From assembly GCA_015485335.1 (NCBI GenBank), contig WFTT01000064.1, positions 1 to 39,093 of the forward strand: 39,093 bases of DNA, in the 5' to 3' direction. Shown here piece after piece: positions 14,625 to 21,829 of this stretch. Made by a program: the position numbers and the translations under genes. How positions within the stretch are numbered: position 1 is the first letter of the stretch; each line of letters opens with the position of its first letter. Source of the stretch: Robiginitomaculum sp. Lineage in GTDB: Bacteria > Pseudomonadota > Alphaproteobacteria > Caulobacterales > Maricaulaceae. The notes beneath the pieces are model-generated. The model had not been told where the DNA came from, searched no databases, and saw only the letters and a program-made list of their open reading frames with translations.

Positions 14625-16871
14625 CTACAATTTCACCCGGCGCAATCGCAGCGCATTGGAAATCACGGAAAATGAACTGAAACTCATGGCCGCCGCCGCA
14701 ATCATTGGCGAGAGTAAAATGCCAAACACCGGATACAGGACACCGGCCGCTATGGGTACGCCCAGAGCATTATAGGCAAAGGCAAAAAACAGGTTCTGCC
14801 GTATGTTTTTCATGGTTGCCTCGGACAAGCGACGCGCCCGCACAATGCCGCGCAAATCCCCCCGCAAGAGGGTAATGCCGGCACTTTCCACTGCCACATC
14901 GGCGCCGGTGCCCATGGCAATACCAACATCGGCCTGGGCCAGTGCCGGCGAGTCATTAACCCCATCCCCGGCCATGGCCACTTTGTGTCCTTTGGCCTGC
15001 AGGCTTTTGACCAGTTCGGCCTTGTCTTCGGGCATCACGCCAGCGCGAATTTCATCAATGCCCAGCTTGTCTGCTACCGCCTGGGCGGTGCGCACGTGAT
15101 CGCCCGTGGCCATGATGATCTTCAGACCTTCCTTGTGCAGCGCCCATATGGCTTCATCCGTACTTTGCTTGATCGGATCGGTGACCACCAGCAATGCCGC
15201 CGGCTTGCCATCCATGGCCAGAAACATCACCGTGGCGCCTTCTTCACGCTGGGCATCGGCTTTTTGGATAAAGGCCTCGTCCTGAATGCCAGTTTCGTTC
15301 ATCATGCGAGCATTGCCAAGGACCAGCGAATGCCCATCAACCTGGCCAGTAACGCCCATGCCGGAATGAGAGTGAAAATCCTCGGCCGGAGGTATTTCCA
15401 GGGACTTTGCCTTGGCAGCCTCGACAATGGCTTCGGCCAGAGGATGGGCACTGCCTTGTTCCAGTGCCGCCGCGGCCCTTAGAAGGTCATCTTCATTACC
15501 ATTATTGACAACAATAACGCCGGTCAGTTTTGGCTTGCCCTCGGTCAGGGTGCCGGTTTTATCCACTACCAGCGTGTCCACCTTGGCAAAGCGTTCCAGG
15601 GCCTCGGCATTTTTGATCAGAACACCGGCCTGTGCCCCCCGACCCGTGGAAACCATGATTGAGATTGGCGTCGCCAGACCCAACGCACAGGGACAGGCAA
15701 TGATCAATACCGAAACCGCCGCAATTAGGCCATAGGCCATAGGCGGGTTTGGCCCCCAAACGGACCAGGCCACAAAGGCAATTACGGCACTGAGAACCAC
15801 CAAAGGTACGAATATGCCAGAAACGGAATCAGCCAGTTTCTGAATGGGCGCGCGCGAACGCTGGGCCTCGGCGACCATGGTTACGATTTGCGACAGCATG
15901 GTATCGGCACCCACCCGAGTGGCCCGAAATACAAAGGTGCCATTACCATTGATGGTACCACCGGTAACACTGTCACCTGGTTCTTTTTCCGCCGGCACAG
16001 GCTCACCAGTCAACAGCGATTCATCCACATGGGACGTTCCTTCCACAACCTCACCATCGACCGGGATTTTGTCGCCCGGACGGATGCGCAACAGATCTCC
16101 CTGTTGCACCTCTTCCAGAGGGATGTCTTCTTCGCTCCCATCTTCACGGACGATACGGGCGGTTTTGGGGGCCAGGTCCAGCAAGGCCCGTATGGCCCCG
16201 CCAGTGCGTTCGCGGGCGCGCAGCTCCAGCACCTGTCCCAGTAACACCAGGACGATAATTACCGCGGCAGCTTCAAAATAGACTGCCACACTGCCATCTT
16301 CGGCACGAAAGGCATCGGGGAAGATATCCGGCATCAACGCCGCAATGGAGCTGTAAATATAGGCTGCCCCCGTCCCCATGGCGATCAGAGTAAACATATT
16401 GGGGCTTTTGTTCAGAACCGATTGCCACCCTCTGACAAAAAATGGCCAGCCAGACCATAAGACCACCGGCGTGGCCAAAAACAGTTCCACCAGTCTTGAA
16501 AGGCGCGGTTCCACCCAGCTTTCAACCGGCAGGCCAACATAAGGCCCCATGGCCAGAACCAGTAACGGTACCGTCAGTACCAGGCCAAACCAGAAACGGC
16601 GACTGAAATCAATCAGTTCAGGGTTTGGACCATCATCCACGGCCGGCACCCCTTTGGGTTCCAGCGCCATACCGCAAATCGGGCAATTTCCCGGACCCTT
16701 TTGCTCAATCTCCGGGTGCATGGGACAGGTATAAATCGCATTTTCATCCACAGGCCCGGTCGGCGGTTTTGCAGCGCCGTGATCGTGGTGACAGGCATGT
16801 TCATGTGCAGCATGCGAGGCATCATGGTGATGATCATGCCCCGCCGATTTATCATGGTGATGGTGGTTCAT
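14625..16871 (-). CDS. copA: Cu-type P1B ATPase with His-rich and CPMH/CPIC N-terminus
   Basis: The start is placed at the ATG at 16871 ([12 protein letters not shown]; 748 residues); a longer frame reaches 16910. The N-terminus is a 40-residue His-rich tail followed by a heavy-metal-binding domain with TCPMHPEI and CPICGMAL, and there is no GMTCxxC HMA domain. The ATPase core is complete: TGEP (actuator), [10 protein letters not shown] in the transport helix, [11 protein letters not shown] (phosphorylated Asp), HPLAEAIVE and [10 protein letters not shown]. The last helices carry AYNALGVP and [13 protein letters not shown], the YN and MSxSS residues of Cu(I)/Ag(I) P1B-1 pumps. It exports monovalent copper or silver from the cytoplasm. 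It lies 85 nt after the Met-rich lipoprotein gene and before the CDF gene. Confidence 0.95.
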   Translation of the reverse strand: MNHHHHDKSAGHDHHHDASHAAHEHACHHDHGAAKPPTGPVDENAIYTCPMHPEIEQKGPGNCPICGMALEPKGVPAVDDGPNPELIDFSRRFWFGLVLTVPLLVLAMGPYVGLPVESWVEPRLSRLVELFLATPVVLWSGWPFFVRGWQSVLNKSPNMFTLIAMGTGAAYIYSSIAALMPDIFPDAFRAEDGSVAVYFEAAAVIIVLVLLGQVLELRARERTGGAIRALLDLAPKTARIVREDGSEEDIPLEEVQQGDLLRIRPGDKIPVDGEVVEGTSHVDESLLTGEPVPAEKEPGDSVTGGTINGNGTFVFRATRVGADTMLSQIVTMVAEAQRSRAPIQKLADSVSGIFVPLVVLSAVIAFVAWSVWGPNPPMAYGLIAAVSVLIIACPCALGLATPISIMVSTGRGAQAGVLIKNAEALERFAKVDTLVVDKTGTLTEGKPKLTGVIVVNNGNEDDLLRAAAALEQGSAHPLAEAIVEAAKAKSLEIPPAEDFHSHSGMGVTGQVDGHSLVLGNARMMNETGIQDEAFIQKADAQREEGATVMFLAMDGKPAALLVVTDPIKQSTDEAIWALHKEGLKIIMATGDHVRTAQAVADKLGIDEIRAGVMPEDKAELVKSLQAKGHKVAMAGDGVNDSPALAQADVGIAMGTGADVAVESAGITLLRGDLRGIVRARRLSEATMKNIRQNLFFAFAYNALGVPIAAGVLYPVFGILLSPMIAAAAMSFSSFSVISNALRLRRVKL

Positions 16872-16956
16872 TTTTCTACCCATAAAAAAATAAGCTGCAA
16901 ACGAACACAAGGGGGAGGTGCCGTTTGCAGCCAGTTAACGCAAAATGTGTGCGCTC

Positions 16957-17571
16957 TTAATGGTTGTGCGCGGACGGGGCCGCCTCGTCGGCGGCTTCGT
17001 TTTGCGCTTCGGCGTCCTTGTGCATTTTATCATGCATCATTTTATGGCATTTTTTCTGCATTTCGCTCATGCCCTCGCCGGATTTCATTTTTGCTTTCAT
17101 GGCGGCCATATCCATGTCGCCGCTTTGCATCTTTTCATGCATTTTGGCCTTCATGGCTTTGCATTCCGGGGGCATATCCTTCATCTGGCCCGATGATTCC
17201 GACATCATGGGTTTATGCCCTTTTTGATCATCGGACTTGTGCATTTTATCATGCATCATTTTGTGGCATTTTTTCTGTGTTTCGCTCATGCCCTCGCCGG
17301 ATTTCATTTTTGCTTTCATGGCGGCCATATCCATGTCGCCGCTTTGCATCTTTTCATGCATTTTGGCCATCATGGCTTTGCATTCCGATGGCATGGCCTT
17401 CATCTGGCCCGATGATTCTGGCATCATGGATTTATGCTCACCATGCTCCATCGTCATGGGCATGGCGTCTTTGGGCGCCGGCTTAGAGGGGCCGGTTGTT
17501 GTGGTAGCACAGGCACTTAGCGCCAGCACACCAGCCCCAATCAATGCAAAACGAGAAATATGGTTGATCAT
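16957..17571 (-). CDS. Met/His/Lys/Cys-rich lipoprotein with two internal repeats
   Basis: Starting at the ATG at 17571 (MINHISRFALIG) gives 204 residues. The signal peptide ends in a lipobox, LALSAC, so the protein should be lipid-anchored. The mature part is two tandem copies of a 73-residue unit (each with ESSGQMK, ECKAM, KMHEKMQSGDMDMAAMKAK, KKCHKMMHDKMHK). Each copy has two cysteines and many Met and His, a composition suited to binding Cu(I) or Ag(I). I do not recognise a named family. The ORF is preceded 24 nt upstream by the shared promoter-like motif and followed by the Cu-type ATPase gene. A periplasm-facing copper buffer or chaperone is the best inference. Confidence 0.85.
   Translation of the reverse strand: MINHISRFALIGAGVLALSACATTTTGPSKPAPKDAMPMTMEHGEHKSMMPESSGQMKAMPSECKAMMAKMHEKMQSGDMDMAAMKAKMKSGEGMSETQKKCHKMMHDKMHKSDDQKGHKPMMSESSGQMKDMPPECKAMKAKMHEKMQSGDMDMAAMKAKMKSGEGMSEMQKKCHKMMHDKMHKDAEAQNEAADEAAPSAHNH
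17018..17436 (-). repeat. Tandem 219-bp in-frame duplication within the lipoprotein gene
   Basis: The stretch from 17436 down to 17218 recurs from 17217 down to about 17018 with few differences. The period is exactly 219 bp (73 codons); for example TGCATTTTATCATGCATCAT occurs at 17021 and 17240. Near-identity at DNA level means a recent duplication or ongoing homogenisation. Confidence 0.92.
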
Positions 17572-17594
17572 AAGACACTCCCTTGTTCTCGCGT

Positions 17595-17621
17595 AATACG
17601 TAAGAGAGGGGGTCATCCCTC
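17595..17621 (-). promoter_or_regulatory. Putative ECF-sigma promoter for the lipoprotein/ATPase/CDF/DUF5676 operon
   Basis: On the minus strand GAGGGA (17621-17616) and ACGTATT (17601-17595) are separated by exactly 14 nt. Both elements are identical to those of the 9573 promoter. The start codon at 17571 lies 24 nt after the -10-like element. Control by the CnrH-like sigma factor is inferred. Confidence 0.65.
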
Positions 17622-17707
17622 AAATTATCTTGCCATAAAAGCACAGAAAAAAGATGGGGATAGCTGGATGGTTTCGGATGCACGTCCGATCATTTAGAAA
17701 CAACAAA

Positions 17708-17725
17708 GCCGGCACAAAGGCCGGC
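17708..17725 (-). terminator. Second hairpin downstream of the large exported protein gene
   Basis: GCCGGC (17708-17713) pairs with GCCGGC (17720-17725) across a 6-nt loop. On the minus strand it is followed by TTTGTTGTTTC. It may act as a back-up terminator after the stronger hairpin at 17756-17789. Confidence 0.5.
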
Positions 17726-17755
17726 ACTTTATGGCTGTATGACCATACAAAGAAA

Positions 17756-17789
17756 CTCGCGGCGGAATGCATTCACATTCCACCGCGAG
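17756..17789 (-). terminator. Rho-independent terminator of the large exported protein gene
   Basis: A 14-bp stem (CTCGCGG..GGAATG against CATTCC..CCGCGAG, one G-U pair) with a 6-nt loop lies 26 nt after the stop codon at 17816. On the minus strand it is followed by TTTCTTTG. Confidence 0.8.
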
Positions 17790-17815
17790 CTTTGGCCGGT
17801 TAAACGGGGCTAGTT

Positions 17816-19849
17816 TTACCGGTCGTTGCTACGTACGTGACCTTTAGGGAAGAGGTCCAGTACCATGCCACTGTTGCTATCAGCAGTCATTGCCATCCCA
17901 CGGATCGGGTTAACAACCGAGCTTTGGTCGTCATCTTCAACCCGCAGAGTAGCCAGGCCGCTATAGCTTCCAGCCGCTGCGCAGCTTTGCAGAGAAACGG
18001 TCACGGTATAGAGGTTCGTACCCGCAGTGGAGGTTGCAAAGCCACCAGAGACCGTACAAGCCTGTGTGGAACCAGGAACCGTATAAGTCCCGCTGAAGGA
18101 ACCATCGCTGGAAACGGTCAGGTCACCAATGTCCGCACTACCATCGTAGAAGTCGAAGCTGCCGCCGAGATTGGAAAGGACCGTGGCCCGATCATAATCT
18201 CTGGAGAAGGCTGCCCGCAAAGAGCCACTGCCGATAGAGGCAATCGTGGAACCCGTAGACGGAACATACGTACCGGTCAGAGAGTTTCTGGCATTCCAGT
18301 TACCGCCAAGCTGGTAAGCAACACCGCCAACTGTTTTGGCTAGGTCAAGAACCTGGGCGCTGGAAGTCCAGCCACCGGAACCATCGGTGCTGATCGTGCC
18401 GGCAATGAGCGTAGCAGATGCCGTACGGTTTCTTGAATTGTCGTTACCGTCACCATCGCTGTCATTATCGTTGGAGCCGTTGCCGTCACCATCGTTGTCG
18501 TTGTCGCCGGAACCGTTACCATTATGGTCATTGCCATTGTTGTCACCGGAACTGTTGCCGTCACCGTCGTTATCGTTGTCGCCAGAGCCGTTACCGTCCC
18601 CGTCACCATCGTTATCGCCGGAGCCATTACCGTTGTTGTCACCGGAACCGTTATTATCGCCAGAACCGTTGTTATCGCCGGAACCATTGTTATCGCCGGA
18701 ACCGTTGTTATCGCCAGAACCGTTATTGTCACCGGAACCGTTGTTATCGCCGGATCCATTGTTATCGCCATTATCGCCTTCGCCACCACCATCGTGGTTG
18801 CCGTTTTCATCGCTATAGATGATGGCATTCAATGTACCGGCTGCAGAGATAAACAACAGGCCTTCGTTATAGCCGCCATTACTGCTGTTAAAGCGGGCTT
18901 CCCAGATCCCTTCGGGTACAGCCGAAGCGGTCTGAGGGGCAGAATTAGCCGGCGCTGGCGCCGTTACTGCCAGGCCTGTCGCGCCGCGGCCTTCGCCACG
19001 CTGGTCGCTTTGAGGGGTGGCTTCTTCATAAAAGCGCAGGTAAACGCGGGACAGATCTGGAAAATCCGGGATACCCGCATCGGGGTCTGCATTTGCAAAA
19101 ACCGTATAGCTTTTACCGGTCGCACCAACCTTGGTGTGGATAAAGGTGGCCGGGTCAGCCAGACATGCGCCTGTGGCAGCGTCAGTTTCACAAACAAACA
19201 GGCTAACCGGCAGAGCAACATTGCCGGTATCCGGCATGGCGATCAGGTCGGCTTCTTCAGCCTTGCCATTTGTGCCGGCGCCAATGTTTACCGCAGAGAT
19301 AGCCATGGCTTCGGCGCCACCGGTGGACGAGATACGAATGTAACCATCGCCACTGGCTGATTGTGCAATGGTCAGCACATCAGGAGAAGGGGTGGCCGAA
19401 GCAGAAAAGGAAAGAGCGTTCACGCCATCAACGACGGGAGCCTCAACTTTGGCACCAGCATCATCTGTACAGCTGTAGCTGAGCCGCAAAGTTCCGGCAG
19501 GGATCGGGGCGCTGGCCGTAAAGGAAACAACGAAAGCCTGAGAGGTACCGGGCGCGATGTCCACGGGTGTGTCCACGGCAGCGGCGGGGGTAGAGTTGTC
19601 AGCCTGCATGGCTTGATACGAAACGCTTACAGGAAGGTTGGCCTTGCGAACACCAATGCTGCATGAGCGGGCAATACTGTTACCACTATTAACCATGCTG
19701 GCGAAAATCGTTACCGGCCTATTGATCGTGGTTGAGCGACTGGATGGCAGTACTGCTGCTTGTAGTGCAGGACCTGCCAGAGCCGGAGTTGATGCACCCA
19801 TCACCGTCAGGGAAGCTGCACTTAACAAAAATACTTTACGAGAAATCAT
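17816..19849 (-). CDS. Large exported protein of unknown function with GDNNGS and DxDxDG repeats
   Basis: The start is set at the ATG at 19849 (MISRKVFLLSAAS; 677 residues), which has GGAG 6 nt upstream; an ATG at 19861 is in frame. A signal peptide (about 1-26, ending in ALAGP) leads into a roughly 330-residue beta-rich region. Residues about 356-475 are low-complexity: seven GDNNGS-type hexapeptides, then four DNDxDGDGN loops. A last 200-residue domain with paired cysteines has strands such as GGSFDFYDGSADIG and FSGTYTVPG. DxDxDG loops are calcium-binding in thrombospondin type 3, dockerin and EF-hand proteins, so a Ca-stiffened linker between two beta domains is plausible. I recognise no named family. 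It has its own terminator and no obvious operon partner. Confidence 0.82.
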   Translation of the reverse strand: MISRKVFLLSAASLTVMGASTPALAGPALQAAVLPSSRSTTINRPVTIFASMVNSGNSIARSCSIGVRKANLPVSVSYQAMQADNSTPAAAVDTPVDIAPGTSQAFVVSFTASAPIPAGTLRLSYSCTDDAGAKVEAPVVDGVNALSFSASATPSPDVLTIAQSASGDGYIRISSTGGAEAMAISAVNIGAGTNGKAEEADLIAMPDTGNVALPVSLFVCETDAATGACLADPATFIHTKVGATGKSYTVFANADPDAGIPDFPDLSRVYLRFYEEATPQSDQRGEGRGATGLAVTAPAPANSAPQTASAVPEGIWEARFNSSNGGYNEGLLFISAAGTLNAIIYSDENGNHDGGGEGDNGDNNGSGDNNGSGDNNGSGDNNGSGDNNGSGDNNGSGDNNGSGDNNGNGSGDNDGDGDGNGSGDNDNDGDGNSSGDNNGNDHNGNGSGDNDNDGDGNGSNDNDSDGDGNDNSRNRTASATLIAGTISTDGSGGWTSSAQVLDLAKTVGGVAYQLGGNWNARNSLTGTYVPSTGSTIASIGSGSLRAAFSRDYDRATVLSNLGGSFDFYDGSADIGDLTVSSDGSFSGTYTVPGSTQACTVSGGFATSTAGTNLYTVTVSLQSCAAAGSYSGLATLRVEDDDQSSVVNPIRGMAMTADSNSGMVLDLFPKGHVRSNDR
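18430..18780 (-). repeat. Degenerate 18-bp tandem repeats encoding GDNNGS, grading into DNDxDGDGN
   Basis: An 18-bp unit repeats across about 18620-18780, differing at synonymous positions (TTA/TTG, CCA/CCG), and continues at lower order to about 18430. Synonymous variation with a conserved peptide suggests selection on the protein. The absence of stops in the repeat produces long spurious frames on the opposite strand. Confidence 0.9.
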
Positions 19850-19968
19850 CCTAATCTCCATTATTCAACATTTCGGCACCAAGCCGTTCAGTGCATTGAC
19901 GCCATGGCCGGGGAATAACCTCCACTCTGAATGTGATTTCTTGAAATAAAATGATTTGGAGGGGGGGA

Positions 19969-20010
19969 GGTTGATTCAACCATTTCGAAAAAGGTCTATA
20001 ATTTATAGAC
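19969..20010. promoter_or_regulatory. Pair of perfect palindromes in the divergent intergenic region
   Basis: GGTTGA-T-TCAACC (19969-19981) and GTCTATAA-T-TTATAGAC (19994-20010) are perfect inverted repeats 12 nt apart. The second contains TATAAT and, on the other strand, TATAAA, so a repressor bound there would cover a -10-like element. They lie in the 264-nt gap between the exported-protein gene (minus) and the sigma gene (plus). The regulator is unknown. Confidence 0.5.
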
Positions 20011-20113
20011 AATTACCGTTAGAAAACCGCACGAATTTTAATTCAATGATAAAGATAAATTATGGCGCATTCCTCCATTGCGAAGGCCCTTATAATTGCC
20101 CATACTCAGATTC

Positions 20114-20638
20114 ATGCTGGGTGAGGATTTGAAAACCACCTATATGGCACAGCGTGCCAATTTATGCCGGTTTCTGGCAGCACGTTTGCGCGATGATGCT
20201 GTTGCTGAGGACCTGGTACAAGAGTTGTGGGTCAAGGTCAGCAAACTCGAACTCAAAGAAGAACTGGACAATCCGGTCAGTTATCTTTTCACCATGGCTG
20301 GCCGAATGGCCCTGGATCATATCCGCCAGCGCCAGCGCCGCTCCCGCCGTGATGAAAAATGGACAGATGAAAGCACGGAAACCGTTGGCGGCTTTGCCAC
20401 CAGCGCTGAAGATGATGGGGAAACCCGGCTGTTGCGGGCCGAACGCATTGCCCAGGTGCGGGCCGCCATTGATACCTTGCCGCCAAAGGCACGCAGGGCC
20501 TTTCAATTGCACCGAATGGAGGGATTATCCCACAAAGAGGTCGCCGCCGAATTGGGCATTTCCGTCAGCACAGTGGAAAAACATATCATCCGCGCCATGC
20601 GTGAATTAACGCAAATTTTGCGTGAAGCGGATCCTTGA
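20114..20638 (+). CDS. FecI-type ECF sigma factor
   Basis: From the ATG at 20114 the protein has 174 residues; a TTG at 20096 extends it by six. Region 2 is visible as ANLCRFLAARLRDDAVAEDLVQELWVKV and NPVSYLFTMAGRMALDHIRQ. Region 4 contains LPPKARRAFQLHRMEGLSHKEVAAELGISVSTVEKHI. The VEKHI recognition helix and the adjacent FecR and STN-receptor genes place it in the FecI group. This group transcribes the receptor operon when the outer membrane receptor is loaded. It is distinct from the CnrH-like factor in the window. The ribosome-binding site is not obvious, so the start is uncertain. Confidence 0.93.
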   Translation: MLGEDLKTTYMAQRANLCRFLAARLRDDAVAEDLVQELWVKVSKLELKEELDNPVSYLFTMAGRMALDHIRQRQRRSRRDEKWTDESTETVGGFATSAEDDGETRLLRAERIAQVRAAIDTLPPKARRAFQLHRMEGLSHKEVAAELGISVSTVEKHIIRAMRELTQILREADP

Positions 20639-20734
20639 TATATAGAGTGTAAAAATAATTATGCTTTTTTTTGAAAAAAGTGGAGGGTTATCCCGGGCGG
20701 TGGCGTCACCCCTGTGAGACAGTAGAAAGAGAAC

Positions 20735-21805
20735 ATGACCAACAAGTCACACAACAGCGTTCAAAACGCACTGGAAGAGAAGGCCCTGCACTGGCATGTG
20801 CGGCTGCACGGTGGCGATGCTACCGAAGCAGATTGGCTGGATTTTACCAGTTGGCTGGAGGCCGAGCCTGCGCATAATGATGCGTATGACCTGGTTGCCC
20901 TTGCCTGGGATGCTGCGGAAGACTTAAAGGACACCCCTCCTGTTGCTGCCAATGATTCAGAAGACATCCCCAACCCCGGCAATAATGTTGTTGCCTTCCC
21001 GCTGCACCGCCTGCGCAAGGCTGTTACGGCCAAGCCCATGGCCTTTGGTGGCGGATTTGGGGCAGCCATTGCGGCCACCCTACTGGTATTGATGGCTCCG
21101 GTGTTTCTTGGCCCCAATGGCTCTATAGACCCAACCCTTTACGCAACTGGCATTGGCGAACAACGCACCGTAACCCTGGCCGACGGCAGCACCGTGGTAC
21201 TGAATACCGACACCTCGATTGCGGTCACCATGGACAAAAATGCCCGGCATGTGGTGCTGAAAAAAGGCGAAGCCTATTTTAATGTCCACCACGAAAAAGC
21301 CCGCTCCTTTACCGTGGCGGCCAATTCCCTGCGGGTAACCGATATTGGCACGCGCTTTGATGTGCGCATGGATAGCGATCGCACGCTGGTTTCGGTAACC
21401 GAAGGCATTGTTGAAGTTGCCCCGCTAGACCTGAAAAACGCTGCGGATGACGAACTATCCTCTACCCTACGCCTTGTCGAAGGCCAACAGGCCATACACC
21501 AGATGGATACGGCCGAAATCAAGGTACAGTCCTTTGACCCCGTCCAGGTTACCACCTGGCAGCAGGGGTATCTGGTTTTTGAAAATGATGATCTGGGCAG
21601 CGTAGTTTCAGAACTGAACCGGTATTTCCCGACGCCTCTGACCCTGGCGCAAAATGATCTGGCCAGTCTTCATTTTTCCGGCATTTTGCAAATTACCGAT
21701 CAGGATCGGGCGGTGCGGGATCTGACGGCCCTGCTGTCCCTGAGCGCAGAAGAGACCGATAGCGGTATTACTTTACGCATAAAAGACAAAGTGCGTAGCC
21801 AATAA
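20735..21805 (+). CDS. FecR-type anti-sigma factor / signal transducer
   Basis: This is a 356-residue protein. The cytoplasmic N-terminal domain (about 1-60) has the tryptophan-rich pattern LHWHVRLHGGDATEADWLDF and SWLEAEPAHNDAY typical of FecR (DUF4880). One membrane helix lies at about 108-128. The periplasmic FecR domain follows, with GEQRTVTLADGSTVVLNTDT, GEAYFNVHHEKARSF and DIGTRFDVR, and a C-terminal STN-like region (LNRYFPTPLTLAQNDL, FSGIL). FecR relays the signal from the receptor's STN domain to the sigma factor. It lies 96 nt after the sigma gene and 24 nt before the receptor gene. Confidence 0.95.
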   Translation: MTNKSHNSVQNALEEKALHWHVRLHGGDATEADWLDFTSWLEAEPAHNDAYDLVALAWDAAEDLKDTPPVAANDSEDIPNPGNNVVAFPLHRLRKAVTAKPMAFGGGFGAAIAATLLVLMAPVFLGPNGSIDPTLYATGIGEQRTVTLADGSTVVLNTDTSIAVTMDKNARHVVLKKGEAYFNVHHEKARSFTVAANSLRVTDIGTRFDVRMDSDRTLVSVTEGIVEVAPLDLKNAADDELSSTLRLVEGQQAIHQMDTAEIKVQSFDPVQVTTWQQGYLVFENDDLGSVVSELNRYFPTPLTLAQNDLASLHFSGILQITDQDRAVRDLTALLSLSAEETDSGITLRIKDKVRSQ

Positions 21806-21829
21806 TCACTTTTTCGCTATACTGAGGGC

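Noticed and set aside
16701-17486. Plus-strand frames with repeated FYHASFxGIFSxFRSCPRRISF blocks
   Set aside because: They arise from the 219-bp duplication of the minus-strand lipoprotein gene. That gene has a proper lipobox and promoter and is clearly the coding strand.
18336-18822. Long open frames on the plus strand rich in Ser-Pro-Glu-Leu or Arg/Tyr/His repeats
   Set aside because: They are antisense to the GDNNGS repeat of the exported protein; the repeat simply lacks stops in several frames. They have no start signal and no recognisable domain.
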